The notes beneath the pieces are model-generated. The model saw nothing but the letters and a program-made list of their open reading frames with translations, was not told the origin of the DNA and made no database searches. DNA of 64,000 nt from Burkholderiaceae bacterium (lineage in GTDB: Bacteria; Pseudomonadota; Gammaproteobacteria; Burkholderiales; Burkholderiaceae_C): assembly GCA_016790515.1 (NCBI GenBank), contig JAEUOY010000128.1:1-64000 (forward strand), read 5' to 3'. The position numbers and the translations under genes are program-made. Positions 1-10,670 of this stretch are shown here, in pieces; position 1 is the stretch's first letter; each line of letters opens with the position of its first letter.

Positions 1-77
1 CGCCGATTAGAACGCACCCGCACCGGCGGCGGGTTACGAGCGATGTACAGCGTCGGCCGAAGCGGCCGGGCGCCCGG

Positions 78-2645
<2,568 letters not shown>

Positions 2646-2788
2646 GGCGGTTCCTGGTGACGGCGGCAGCGGCCCGTGCGTGCGCTAGCTGGACGGCCGG
2701 GCAGTGCCCCGATGCTAGGCGGGCCGCGCCGGCGGCCAAGGCGAGAACAGGGCGGTTTTCGGCCCCCTGCTCGGCGGGTTTGCCGTGA

Positions 2789-4087
2789 TCAGGCCATCTT
2801 CGCCGGCAGCGCGGTGACGATGCCCGGGAACAGCCAGATCAGCGCCACCGCGGCGACCATCAGCAGGAAGAACGGCAGCGCCACGCGGGCCAGCCAGCCG
2901 ATCTCGCGCCGGGTCATGCCCTGCAGCACGAACAGGTTGAAGCCCACCGGCGGGGTGATCTGCGCCATCTCGACCACCAGCACGATGAAGATGCCGAACC
3001 ACAGCAGGTCGATGCCGGCCTTCTGCACCGTCGGCAGGATCACGCCCATCGTCAGCACGACCATCGAGATGCCGTCGAGGAAGCAGCCGAGCACGATGTA
3101 GAAGGCCATCAGCGCGACCAGCAGCGCCAGCGGGCTCAAGCCCATCGCGCCGATCCATTCGGCCAGGTGGCGCGGCAGGCCGATGTAGCCCATCGCCAGG
3201 GTCAGGAACGACGCGCCGGCCAGGATCAGCGCGATCATGCAGTACAGCCGGGTGCCGCCCAGCAGCGAGTCCTTGAACGTGGCCCAGCTCAGCGAGCCCT
3301 GCGCGGCCGACAGCAGCAGTGCGCCCAGCACGCCGACGCCGGCGGCCTCGGTCGCGGTGGCCACGCCGCCGTAGATCGAGCCCAGCACCGCGGCGATCAG
3401 CAGCACGACCGGGATCAGGTGGCGGCTCTCGTGCAGCTTCTGCGACAGGCTCATCGGCGGGTCGGCCGGCGGCACGCGCGAGCGGTTCAGCAACGCCCAG
3501 ACCGCCAGGTAGCCGGAGAACAGCCCGGCCAGCAGGACGCCCGGCAGCACGCCGGCCATGAACAGCCTGGCGATCGAGACGTCGGCCGAGACGCCGTAGA
3601 CGATCATGATGATCGACGGCGGGATCAGCAGGCCCAGCGTGCCGGCGCCGGCCAGCGAGCCGATCGCGATGTCGTCGGGGTAGCCGCGGCGCTGCAGTTC
3701 GGGCAGCGTCATCTTGCCGATCGTCGCGCAGGTCGCCGCGCTCGACCCCGACACCGCGGCGAAGATGGTGCAGCCGATCACGTTGGTGTGCAGCAGCCGC
3801 CCGGGCAGCGCCTGCACCCAGGGCGCCAGGCCGCGGAACATGTCGTTCGACAGGCGGGTGCGGAACAGGATCTCGCCCATCCAGATGAACAGCGGCAGCG
3901 CGGTCAGCGTCCAGCTCGACGACGAGCCCCAGATCGTCACCGCCATCGCGTCGCCGGCCGGCCGGCTGCTGAACAGCTGCATGCCGATCCAGGCCACGCC
4001 CGACAGCGTCAGGCCGATCCAGACGCCGCTGCCGAGGATCGCGAACAGCGCGAAGACGAGCAGCGCGGTGATCGCGAGGTCGTTCAT
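2789..4087 (-). CDS. dctM: TRAP transporter large permease, DctM family
   Basis: Large 12-TM subunit of a tripartite ATP-independent periplasmic transporter, which couples uptake of an organic acid (typically a carboxylate) to an ion gradient. It has 432 aa, the usual DctM length, and is strongly hydrophobic throughout. A Gly/Pro-rich loop (about residues 140-165, GTLGLLIPPSIIMIVYG) is typical of the family. The start lies 7 bases after the dctQ stop, and dctP precedes dctQ, so the operon is the standard dctP-dctQ-dctM on the minus strand. The substrate cannot be read from the sequence. Confidence 0.92.
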   Translation of the reverse strand: MNDLAITALLVFALFAILGSGVWIGLTLSGVAWIGMQLFSSRPAGDAMAVTIWGSSSSWTLTALPLFIWMGEILFRTRLSNDMFRGLAPWVQALPGRLLHTNVIGCTIFAAVSGSSAATCATIGKMTLPELQRRGYPDDIAIGSLAGAGTLGLLIPPSIIMIVYGVSADVSIARLFMAGVLPGVLLAGLFSGYLAVWALLNRSRVPPADPPMSLSQKLHESRHLIPVVLLIAAVLGSIYGGVATATEAAGVGVLGALLLSAAQGSLSWATFKDSLLGGTRLYCMIALILAGASFLTLAMGYIGLPRHLAEWIGAMGLSPLALLVALMAFYIVLGCFLDGISMVVLTMGVILPTVQKAGIDLLWFGIFIVLVVEMAQITPPVGFNLFVLQGMTRREIGWLARVALPFFLLMVAAVALIWLFPGIVTALPAKMA

Positions 4088-4094
4088 CGCGGCG

Positions 4095-4604
4095 TCACTC
4101 GTTGCGCAGCGGTTCGTCGGCCGCCGGCGCCGCGCGCAGGCCGCGCCATTCGAGCAGCCACTCGTCGACGAAGGCCACCGTCAGCACCGCGGTGCCCAGC
4201 GCCATCACCAGCTGCGGCAGCCACAGCGGGGTGGCATCGTTGCCGGTGGAGACGTCGTTGAACGCGCGCGACTGCCAGACCAGCCGGGCGCTGTAGAAGG
4301 CCAGCAGCGCCGACAGCAGCGAGGCGGCGGCCAGCGACCACAGCTCCAGCGCCCGCCGGGTGCGGCCGTGCAGGGCCGACAGCAGCAGCGTGACGCGGAT
4401 GTGCTCGCCGCGCTTGAGCGTGTGCGCCAGCGCCAGGAAGCCCACCGCGGCCATCAGGTAGCCGGCGTAGGCATCGGTGCCGGGCAGGTGGAAGTGCAGC
4501 AGCCGGCCGGCGATCGACAGCATCACCATCACCAGCAGCGCCACCATGCACAGCGCGGCCAGCGCGGCGCAGCCGTCGTACAGCGCGTCGAGGGCGCGCC
4601 TCAT
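4095..4604 (-). CDS. dctQ: TRAP transporter small permease, DctQ family
   Basis: Small integral membrane subunit that pairs with DctM in the inner membrane. It has 169 aa with four hydrophobic segments. Family features include LALAHTLKRGEHIRVTLLL in the second segment and WLLEW near the C-terminus. It lies 19 bases after dctP and 7 bases before dctM, consistent with one polycistronic transcript. Small TRAP permeases diverge quickly, so the assignment rests on position as much as on sequence. Confidence 0.88.
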   Translation of the reverse strand: MRRALDALYDGCAALAALCMVALLVMVMLSIAGRLLHFHLPGTDAYAGYLMAAVGFLALAHTLKRGEHIRVTLLLSALHGRTRRALELWSLAAASLLSALLAFYSARLVWQSRAFNDVSTGNDATPLWLPQLVMALGTAVLTVAFVDEWLLEWRGLRAAPAADEPLRNE

Positions 4605-4623
4605 CGCGGGGCTGCCGGGGCGA

Positions 4624-5595
4624 TCACTTCTGGAAGGCGTCCAGCAGGGCCTTGCCTTCGGCGCCGGCCTTGTCCAGCCATTCCTTCTGCATCGTCTCGC
4701 CGACCTTCTTCATGTCGGCCTTCAGCGGCGCGCTGGGCGCCATGATGGTCATGCCGTTCTTCTTCAGCAGGTCGAGGTACTCGGTGTTCTTGGCCTTCGA
4801 GAGGGTCCAGCCGCGCGCCTCGGCGTCGGCGCCGGCCTTCAGCAGCGCGGCCTGGGTCGGCTTGTCGAGCGCGTCGAACGCAGCCTTGTTGACGATCACC
4901 GCGTTCTTCGGCAGCCAGGCCTGGGTGTCGACGTAGAACTTCAGGTGTTCGTAGGTCTTGGTGTCGTAGCCGGTGGCGCCGCTGGACATGTAGCTCTCGA
5001 CGACGCCGGTGGCCATCGCCTGGCTCAGCTCGGCGGCCTGCACCGTGACCGGCTGCGCGCCGACCAGCTCGGCGATGCGCGCGGTGCTGGGGCTGTAGGC
5101 GCGCCACTTGACGCCCTTCAGGTCGGCGGCGCTGTTGATCGCCTTCTTCGCGTAGATGCCCTGCGGCGGCCAGGCCACCGCGTACAGCAGCAGCATGCCC
5201 TGCTCGCCGAGCTTCTTCTCGAGCAGCGGCTTCTGCGCCTTGTACAGCTTGACCGCCTCGTCGTAGCTGTCGGCCAGGAAGGGCAGGCCGTCGGCGGCGT
5301 AGATCGGCCATTCGTTGCTGAAGTTGGCCAGCAGGATCTCGCCGATCTGCGCCTGGCCGCCCTGCACCGCGCGCTTGATCTCGGGCGCCTTGAACAGCGC
5401 GGCGTTGGCATGCACGGTGATCTTCAGCTTGCCGCCGCTGGCCTTGTCGACATCGGCCGCGAACTGCACCAGGTTCTCGGTGTGGAAGTTGGCGGCCGGG
5501 TAGGCGGCGGGCAGGTCCCACTTCGTCTGGGCCAGCGCCAGGGGCGTCAGCGCGGCAAGGCCAAGGGCGAGCACAAGGCGGCGGGTGAAGGTCAT
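4624..5595 (-). CDS. dctP: TRAP transporter periplasmic solute-binding protein, DctP family
   Basis: Periplasmic receptor that captures the substrate and delivers it to DctQM. It has 323 aa. The start at 5595 gives a clean signal peptide (MTFTRRLVLALGLAALTPLALA then QTKWDL), whereas the open frame continues upstream without one. DctP signatures include AAYPAANFHTENLVQFAADV near the N-terminus and KWRAYSPSTARIAELVGA mid-protein, where the ligand-binding Arg is expected in this family. It is first gene of dctPQM and is transcribed divergently from the DUF4399 operon across a 166-base spacer. The ligand is unknown. Confidence 0.92.
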   Translation of the reverse strand: MTFTRRLVLALGLAALTPLALAQTKWDLPAAYPAANFHTENLVQFAADVDKASGGKLKITVHANAALFKAPEIKRAVQGGQAQIGEILLANFSNEWPIYAADGLPFLADSYDEAVKLYKAQKPLLEKKLGEQGMLLLYAVAWPPQGIYAKKAINSAADLKGVKWRAYSPSTARIAELVGAQPVTVQAAELSQAMATGVVESYMSSGATGYDTKTYEHLKFYVDTQAWLPKNAVIVNKAAFDALDKPTQAALLKAGADAEARGWTLSKAKNTEYLDLLKKNGMTIMAPSAPLKADMKKVGETMQKEWLDKAGAEGKALLDAFQK

Positions 5596-5761
5596 GGTGC
5601 GGGCTCCGGCAGCGGAACGGGGTTGGACGGGAGAGGCATCGAGAATAGCGGCAAGCGCGGCGCCTTCCATGGGGATTGATCCCTGGGCGTGCCGCGCCCC
5701 GGGCGGCGTCGGCTGGCCGTATGCTTGCGCCCGCGGCGGAACGAGACGGGCGGTGCGGGGC

Positions 5762-6721
5762 ATGGGCCAGACGATGGAGCAGGATTCGGCAGCGGCAGGT
5801 GCGGCGCGCGCCGGCATTCGGCGGCGCAGCGCCTGGCTGGCGCTGGGTGCCGCGGTGACGACCGCGCTGGGCGTCGCCGAGGCGGTGCAGGCGCTGCCGC
5901 TGCCGCAGGACGAACTGCAGCGCCAGTGCTGGACCCAGTACACCCGGGCCCGCACCCGGCCGGGCAAGGACCCGACCACGGTCGATTTCTCGAACCTGCG
6001 CAACGGCTATACCGTTCGCTCGCCGTTCCTGGTCGCGTTCGCGGTGCGCGGCATGGGCGTGGCGCCGGCCGGCAAGCCGTTCAAGGGCACCGGCCATCAC
6101 CATGTGCTGATCGACACCCCGCTGCCGCGCGACATCGGCGCGACGATCCCGTTCTCCGACACCCACAAGCATTTCGGCAAGGGCCAGACCTTCGCCACGC
6201 TCGACCTGCCGCCCGGCCCGCACACGCTGCGGCTGCTGTTCGCCGACCATGAGCACCGGCCGTACTTCGTCTACAGCCCGGAGATCCGCATCAACGTGGC
6301 CGGCCGGCGCAGTGCCGAGCCGCTGAAGATCGACCCGAAGCGTTTCGACGAGACCTGCGCCGCCTGGTACCAGGACGAGGTCAGCCGGCCGCGCCCGCCG
6401 GGCGAATGGCTGGGACTGGCCAACCTGCGCGAAGGCGAGCCGGTGACCAGCCCGTTCACGCTGCATTTCGGCGTCGAGGGCTTCGGCGTCTGCGCCGCCG
6501 GCCAGACCGCCGAGCGCAGCGGCCATTTCGTCGTCCAGCTGCTGCAGAGCGGCAAGGCCTTGCAGACGCTGAACCTGAGCAACGGCGCCACCCAGAGCAC
6601 GCTGTCGCTGCCCAATGGCAGCTACGAGCTGAAGCTGCGCTTCGTCGACGGCGCCAGCGGCCGCGACCTGCTGCCGGCGCACGAGCAGCCGCTGCTGGTC
6701 ACCGCGCAGGAGCGGATGTAG
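5762..6721 (+). CDS. Exported protein with two tandem DUF4399 domains
   Basis: 319 aa from ATG 5762; an alternative ATG at 5774 gives 315 aa. A hydrophobic stretch around residues 24-45 looks like an uncleaved anchor or late signal peptide. Two DUF4399-like repeats follow. The first (about residues 75-180) keeps the histidine motif GHHHVLID and a DTHKHFGKGQT stretch. The second (about 215-310) has a similar hydrophobic pattern but has lost most histidines (SGHFVVQL). DUF4399 has no assigned function; the His-rich first repeat could bind metal, which is inference. It ends 3 bases before pcp and probably shares its transcript. Confidence 0.72.
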   Translation: MGQTMEQDSAAAGAARAGIRRRSAWLALGAAVTTALGVAEAVQALPLPQDELQRQCWTQYTRARTRPGKDPTTVDFSNLRNGYTVRSPFLVAFAVRGMGVAPAGKPFKGTGHHHVLIDTPLPRDIGATIPFSDTHKHFGKGQTFATLDLPPGPHTLRLLFADHEHRPYFVYSPEIRINVAGRRSAEPLKIDPKRFDETCAAWYQDEVSRPRPPGEWLGLANLREGEPVTSPFTLHFGVEGFGVCAAGQTAERSGHFVVQLLQSGKALQTLNLSNGATQSTLSLPNGSYELKLRFVDGASGRDLLPAHEQPLLVTAQERM

Positions 6722-6724
6722 CCG

Positions 6725-7387
6725 ATGGCACGCGCCAGCGCGCCGCCGGTGCTGCTGCTGACCGGCTTCGAGCCGTTCGACGGCGAGACCGTCAACCCGT
6801 CCTGGGAGGTGACCCGGGCGCTGCAAGGCCAGCGCCTCGGCGCCGCCGCGGTGGCCGCGGTGCAGCTGCCCTGTGCCTTCGCCACCGCGCTGCCGGCCTT
6901 GCAGGCGGCGCTGGACGCGCACCGGCCGCACTGGGTGCTGGCGCTGGGCCTGGCCGGCAGCCGGTCGGCGATCAGCGTCGAGCGGGTGGCCGTCAACCTG
7001 GTCGACGCGCGCATTCCCGACAACGCCGGTGCGCAGCCGGTCGACCAGCCGGTGGTCGACGGCGGCCCGGCGGCGTATTTCACCGGGCTGCCGGCCAAGG
7101 CCATCGTCGCGCGGCTGCAGCAGGTGTCGCTGGCCGCCGAGCTGTCGCACAGCGCCGGCAGCTTCGTCTGCAACCAGGTCTTCTACGGGCTGATGCACGC
7201 GCTCGAGCGCCACCCCGGGGTGGTCGGCGGCTTCATCCACCTGCCGCCGCTGCCAGAACAGGCGGACCGGCACCCGGCGGCGCGGCCGATGGCGCTGGCC
7301 GACCAGGTGCAGGGCGTGCGCGAGGCCGCGGCGCTGCTGGTGGCCGGCGCCGCCGAACTGCATCGGCCGGGCGGGCGCATCGACTGA
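6725..7387 (+). CDS. pcp: Pyroglutamyl-peptidase I (pyrrolidone-carboxylate peptidase)
   Basis: Cytosolic cysteine peptidase (family C15) that removes N-terminal pyroglutamate from peptides. It has 220 aa, the normal length. The triad is visible: Glu86 in GLAGSRSAISVERVAVN, Cys149 in SAGSFVCNQVFYG and His172 in GGFIHLPPLP. The N-terminal motif LLTGFEPFDGETVNPSW is also characteristic. The gene starts 3 bases after the DUF4399 gene and ends 1 base before the methyltransferase gene, a tightly packed three-gene operon. Confidence 0.95.
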   Translation: MARASAPPVLLLTGFEPFDGETVNPSWEVTRALQGQRLGAAAVAAVQLPCAFATALPALQAALDAHRPHWVLALGLAGSRSAISVERVAVNLVDARIPDNAGAQPVDQPVVDGGPAAYFTGLPAKAIVARLQQVSLAAELSHSAGSFVCNQVFYGLMHALERHPGVVGGFIHLPPLPEQADRHPAARPMALADQVQGVREAAALLVAGAAELHRPGGRID

Positions 7388-7388
7388 C

Positions 7389-8219
7389 ATGGCACGGCGA
7401 CGGGCCGTCGCGCTGCTGGCGCTGGTGCTGCTGGTCGCCTGGGCGGGCGCCCGGGCGCAGGACGAAGTGCCCTTCGTCACGACGCCCGACCCCGTCACGC
7501 TGGCGATGCTGCGGCTCGCCGGCGTCGGCGCGCAGGACCTGGTCGTCGACCTCGGCTCGGGCGACGGCCGCATCGTGATCACCGCCGCCCGGCGCTTCGG
7601 CGCGCGTGGGCTCGGGGTCGAGATCGACCCCGCGCTGGTCGATCTCAGCCGTGCGAATGCGCGCGCCGCCGGCGTTGCCGGGCGCGTCGAGTTCCGCGTC
7701 GAGGACCTGTTCCAGACCGAGCTGTCGGCCGCGCAGGTGATCACGATGTACCTGCTGCCCGAGGTCAACCTGCAGCTGCGACCCCGCCTGCTGGCGCTGG
7801 CCGCGGGCACCCGCATCGTCAGCCACGACTGGGACCTGGGCGAATGGCAGCCCGAGCGCAGCCTGACGCTGGAGGTGCCCGAGAAGGCGATCGGCCGCGA
7901 CAAGCGCTCCACCGTCCACCTGTGGGTGGTGCCGGCGCAGGTGCAGGGACTGTGGTGCTCGGCGGGCGGGTCGCTGGCGATCACGCAGCGCTTCCAGACC
8001 TTCTCGGCGACGCTGTCGGCGCACGGCGCGCCGGCGCCGGTGGTGGTGTTCGACGGCCGCATCGTGGCCGACCGCCTGCATGCCGGCACCGACGCGCAGG
8101 CCGCGGCGATCGCGCTGCGCCTGGCCGGCGACGCGCTGGAGTTCACCCGGTTCGGCGGCCCGGCATCGCAGTTCCGGGACCGCCGCTTCACCCGCGCCGG
8201 ACCACTGGGCTGCCGCTGA
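7389..8219 (+). CDS. SAM-dependent methyltransferase-like protein with N-terminal signal peptide
   Basis: 276 aa. Residues about 50-150 carry a class I Rossmann methyltransferase core: motif I is VVDLGSGDGRIVITAARRFG and the acidic residue after strand 2 is in GVEIDP. The N-terminus (MARRRAVALLALVLLVAWAGARAQ) reads as a cleavable Sec signal or anchor, which is odd for an enzyme needing cytosolic SAM. The C-terminal 130 residues look beta-rich and are not recognised. The start is 1 base after pcp. The gene is convergent with the anti-sigma gene with no spacer. Substrate unknown. Confidence 0.75.
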   Translation: MARRRAVALLALVLLVAWAGARAQDEVPFVTTPDPVTLAMLRLAGVGAQDLVVDLGSGDGRIVITAARRFGARGLGVEIDPALVDLSRANARAAGVAGRVEFRVEDLFQTELSAAQVITMYLLPEVNLQLRPRLLALAAGTRIVSHDWDLGEWQPERSLTLEVPEKAIGRDKRSTVHLWVVPAQVQGLWCSAGGSLAITQRFQTFSATLSAHGAPAPVVVFDGRIVADRLHAGTDAQAAAIALRLAGDALEFTRFGGPASQFRDRRFTRAGPLGCR

Positions 8220-8423
8220 TCAGTCGCCTTCGCCACCTTCCCGATAACCGCGCCAGCGCTGCAGCGCGACGCGCATCAGCGCCTGCTGGTCGCGGAAGCG
8301 CCGGCAGCCGTCGCAGATCAGCCAGTGCAGCCGCAGCGAGACCGTCTCGATCGGGCGCAGCGGCCGGTCCTGGCTTTCGAGCACCAGGTGGGCGACCTCT
8401 CGGCAGTTGCGCATCAGCTTCAT
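8220..8423 (-). CDS. Small zinc-finger anti-sigma factor
   Basis: 67 aa from ATG 8423 (an in-frame start at 8450 would overlap the sigma gene). It carries the zinc-associated anti-sigma motif His-x3-Cys-x2-Cys (HWLICDGC) and an upstream NCREVAHLVLE helix, as in ChrR/RsrA-type anti-sigma proteins. No membrane segment is present, so it would act in the cytosol, sequestering the sigma factor. It lies 7 bases after the sigma gene on the same strand, the usual sigma/anti-sigma layout. The signal it senses is unknown; soluble ZAS proteins often respond to redox state. Confidence 0.8.
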   Translation of the reverse strand: MKLMRNCREVAHLVLESQDRPLRPIETVSLRLHWLICDGCRRFRDQQALMRVALQRWRGYREGGEGD

Positions 8424-8430
8424 CGTGGTG

Positions 8431-9000
8431 TCAGGCCGGCCGGCCGGCAAACCAGCGCTGCTGCAGGCATTCGCGCAGCCGCAGCCGCGCGCGGTGCAGC
8501 AGCACCCACAGGTTGGTCGCGCTGATCTGCAATTCCTTGCAGATCTCGTCGGTGTCCAGCTCCAGCCATTCGCGCATCATGAACACCCGGCCCTGGGCCG
8601 CGGGCAACTGCTCGCAGCACAGTTCGAGCACCTCGAAGAACTGGCGCTGGCCGCAGGCAGCCTCGGGGCTGCCCCAGTCGGCGGGCTTGTCGCTCCAGTG
8701 GCCGTTGCGGTCGAACAGCGATTCGTCCAGGTCCTCGCTGTCCTCGGTGCCCAACACCGTCGCCTCGCGGTGGTGGCGGCGCAGCTGGTCGACCAGCTTG
8801 TGCTTGAGCACGCCGACCAGCCAGGTCTTCAGCTGGCTCTGGCCGCCGAAGCTGTCGGGCTTCTCCAGCGCCGCGAGCAGCGTCTCGGAGACCGCGTCCT
8901 CGGCCCAGGCCTCGTTGCGCAGCTGGGTGCGGGCAAATCGCAGCAGCTGCGGTCGCAGCGTCTCGACCTGGGCGGCGAAATCGGGTGGCGGGCTGGCCAT
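8431..9000 (-). CDS. ECF-type RNA polymerase sigma factor
   Basis: 189 aa from ATG 9000. The open frame runs on upstream to 9117, but that extension overlaps the accessory gene and shows no sigma homology. Region 2 is seen at about residues 15-80 (LLRFARTQLRNEAWAEDAVSE, LKTWLVGVLKHKLVDQLRRH) and region 4 at about 130-180 (ELDTDEICKELQISATNLWV, LHRARLRLRECL). It directs RNA polymerase to a small regulon. It lies 19 bases downstream of the nitrile hydratase accessory gene and 7 bases before its probable anti-sigma factor. Confidence 0.88.
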   Translation of the reverse strand: MASPPPDFAAQVETLRPQLLRFARTQLRNEAWAEDAVSETLLAALEKPDSFGGQSQLKTWLVGVLKHKLVDQLRRHHREATVLGTEDSEDLDESLFDRNGHWSDKPADWGSPEAACGQRQFFEVLELCCEQLPAAQGRVFMMREWLELDTDEICKELQISATNLWVLLHRARLRLRECLQQRWFAGRPA

Positions 9001-9019
9001 CGGCCGTCGGTCGTCCCGG

Positions 9020-9403
9020 TCAGTCGCCGTAGTCGGACGCTTGCAGCACGATAGGCTGGCCGTGCGGCGTGCGGTCGGCGGCATGGTCCCAGGCGCGGGC
9101 ACAGCGGGCCAGCTCATCGGCCCGCGCCGCGCCCTTGGCGGCGACCAGCGCCTCGAGCGCGGCCAGCCAGTGGTGGTAATAGGTGTCGCCGAGGTCGGCG
9201 TCGCCGCCGCGCTGGGCCTGGTGGATCTGCGCGCTCAGCGCCTCGGCCCACTCGGGCCAGCTGAACAGGCCGCGCTGGTGCAGCTGCAGCGTCATCGCGA
9301 AGGCCTGGGCCATCCAGGGTTCGGCGAAGACCGGCCCGGCGTCGTCGCCCGACGCTGCACCTTCGCCGATCGGCAGGCCGGGGCAGGCAGCGAGGTCGAT
9401 CAT
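9020..9403 (-). CDS. Nitrile hydratase accessory (metal-loading/activator) protein
   Basis: 127 aa, small protein related to the N-terminal part of nitrile hydratase beta (P14K/activator class), thought to bring the alpha subunit and its metal to the apoenzyme. Visible features are FAEPWMAQAFAMTLQLHQRG, FSWPEWAEALSAQI and DTYYHHWLAALEALV, which mirror the beta-subunit pattern [22 protein letters not shown]. The ATG at 9403 overlaps the beta stop by 4 bases. Identification follows from sequence resemblance and from its place directly after alpha and beta. Confidence 0.85.
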   Translation of the reverse strand: MIDLAACPGLPIGEGAASGDDAGPVFAEPWMAQAFAMTLQLHQRGLFSWPEWAEALSAQIHQAQRGGDADLGDTYYHHWLAALEALVAAKGAARADELARCARAWDHAADRTPHGQPIVLQASDYGD

Positions 9404-10074
9404 GACCCGGCTCCGGCATCGGCGGCCAGGTAGGGTTCCCAGGCGTCGATCGTCACCTTCAGCCCCGGCTGGGCCTCGGCGCCCCACAGCTCGCCGGCGT
9501 CGAACACCACGCCGTAGAGCCATTGCGGCTGCTCGCCCAGCCCCTGCGAGTTCGCATCGGCAAACACGTGCACGCCGTGCACCCGCTCGACGACGCCGCG
9601 CCGGCCGCGGGCGTAGCCGGGCAGCCGGGTGTGGTGGTCGGGCAGCCCGGTGTGCGTGCGCACCCGGTCGCCGACCCGGAACCGCGCCGCGGCAGCGGCC
9701 GGCCGCTCGGTGGTCGAGCCGCGCGCCAGCACCGACGGCACCTCGGCGGCGGCCAGCACCCGCCGGACCGGCACCGGCGGGTGCAGCATCCGGCCGGCGG
9801 CCAGTTCGTCGGGCAGCAGCTGGCCGCGCTCGGCCATCAGCCGCTCGAGCGCGGCCAGCCAGATGCGGTAGTAGGTCAGCCGCGCATAGTCGGGCAGGGT
9901 CTCGCGGGCGGCGCGGCTCTGGTCGATGTTCCACGAGCCGGTGGCACCCATCGCCAGCGTCAGCGCCAGCGCCTTCGGCTCGAAGGCCTCGTGCCACAGC
10001 TCGCCCTCGGGTTCGGGCTGCACCGCGCCGAAGCCGGGCCGGCCGCCGAGATCGGCATGGCTCAGGTAGGTCAT
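9400..10074 (-). CDS. nthB: Nitrile hydratase beta subunit
   Basis: Structural subunit of nitrile hydratase, the cytosolic enzyme converting nitriles to amides. It has 224 aa, typical length. Recognisable N-terminal motif [15 protein letters not shown], a central [18 protein letters not shown] block, and the C-terminal SH3-like barrel [20 protein letters not shown]...[17 protein letters not shown]. The ATG at 10074 overlaps the alpha stop by 4 bases, so the two subunits are translationally coupled. Order here is alpha-beta-accessory. Confidence 0.93.
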   Translation of the reverse strand: MTYLSHADLGGRPGFGAVQPEPEGELWHEAFEPKALALTLAMGATGSWNIDQSRAARETLPDYARLTYYRIWLAALERLMAERGQLLPDELAAGRMLHPPVPVRRVLAAAEVPSVLARGSTTERPAAAAARFRVGDRVRTHTGLPDHHTRLPGYARGRRGVVERVHGVHVFADANSQGLGEQPQWLYGVVFDAGELWGAEAQPGLKVTIDAWEPYLAADAGAGS

Positions 10075-10670
10075 GCGACGGGCTCCTTCGGCTGGCCGCA
10101 GCCGATCATCGAATCACGCGTCACCAGCTCGGCGAGCTGATCTTCCGACAGCCCCCCGGTGCCCGCCGGGCGCATCGGGATCACCAGGTAGCGCACTTCG
10201 GCGGTCGAATCCCAGACCCGGATCTCGGTGGACTCGGGCAGCGTGACGCCGAAATCGGCCAGCACGCCGCGTGGGTCCTTCACCGCCCGCGAGCGGTACG
10301 GCGCGCTCTTGTACCAGGTCGGCGGCAGGCCGAGCACCGGCCAGGGGTAGCAGCTGCACAGCGTGCAGACCACCAGGTTGTGGCGCTCGGGCGTGTTGAA
10401 CAGCGCCACCATGTGCTCGCCCTGGCGGCCGCTGAAGCCCAGCGAGGCGATCGCCGCGGTGGCGTCGCGCTCGAGCCCCTCTGCAAACGCCGGGTCGGAC
10501 CAGGCCCTGGCGACGACCCGGGCGCCGTTGCGCGGGCCGATCTTGGTCTGGTAGGTGTCGATCAGCAGGTCGAGCGCGGCCGGGTCGATGTAGCCCTTCT
10601 GCGTCAGCACCGTCTCCAGCGCGCGCACGCGCAGGTCCATCTCGCCAAGCTCGCTGTGATCGTGACTCAT
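10071..10670 (-). CDS. nthA: Nitrile hydratase alpha subunit, cobalt-type motif
   Basis: Catalytic metal-binding subunit, 199 aa. The metal claw is C102-T-L-C105-S-C107 ([11 protein letters not shown]). The Thr after the first Cys is the signature of cobalt-type enzymes, while iron-type enzymes have Ser there. In the family Cys105 and Cys107 are oxidised to sulfinic and sulfenic acid. Further family motifs are [19 protein letters not shown] and [10 protein letters not shown] near the C-terminus. The ATG at 10670 overlaps the upstream sugar dehydrogenase stop by 4 bases. No amidase or nitrilase gene is nearby to use the amide product. Confidence 0.94.
   Translation of the reverse strand: MSHDHSELGEMDLRVRALETVLTQKGYIDPAALDLLIDTYQTKIGPRNGARVVARAWSDPAFAEGLERDATAAIASLGFSGRQGEHMVALFNTPERHNLVVCTLCSCYPWPVLGLPPTWYKSAPYRSRAVKDPRGVLADFGVTLPESTEIRVWDSTAEVRYLVIPMRPAGTGGLSEDQLAELVTRDSMIGCGQPKEPVA

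Noticed and set aside
4601-8236. A 1211-codon open frame on the minus strand across the DUF4399, pcp and methyltransferase genes
   Set aside because: Arg/Ala/Gly-rich antisense translation of clearly real plus-strand genes; typical of very GC-rich DNA where stops are scarce.
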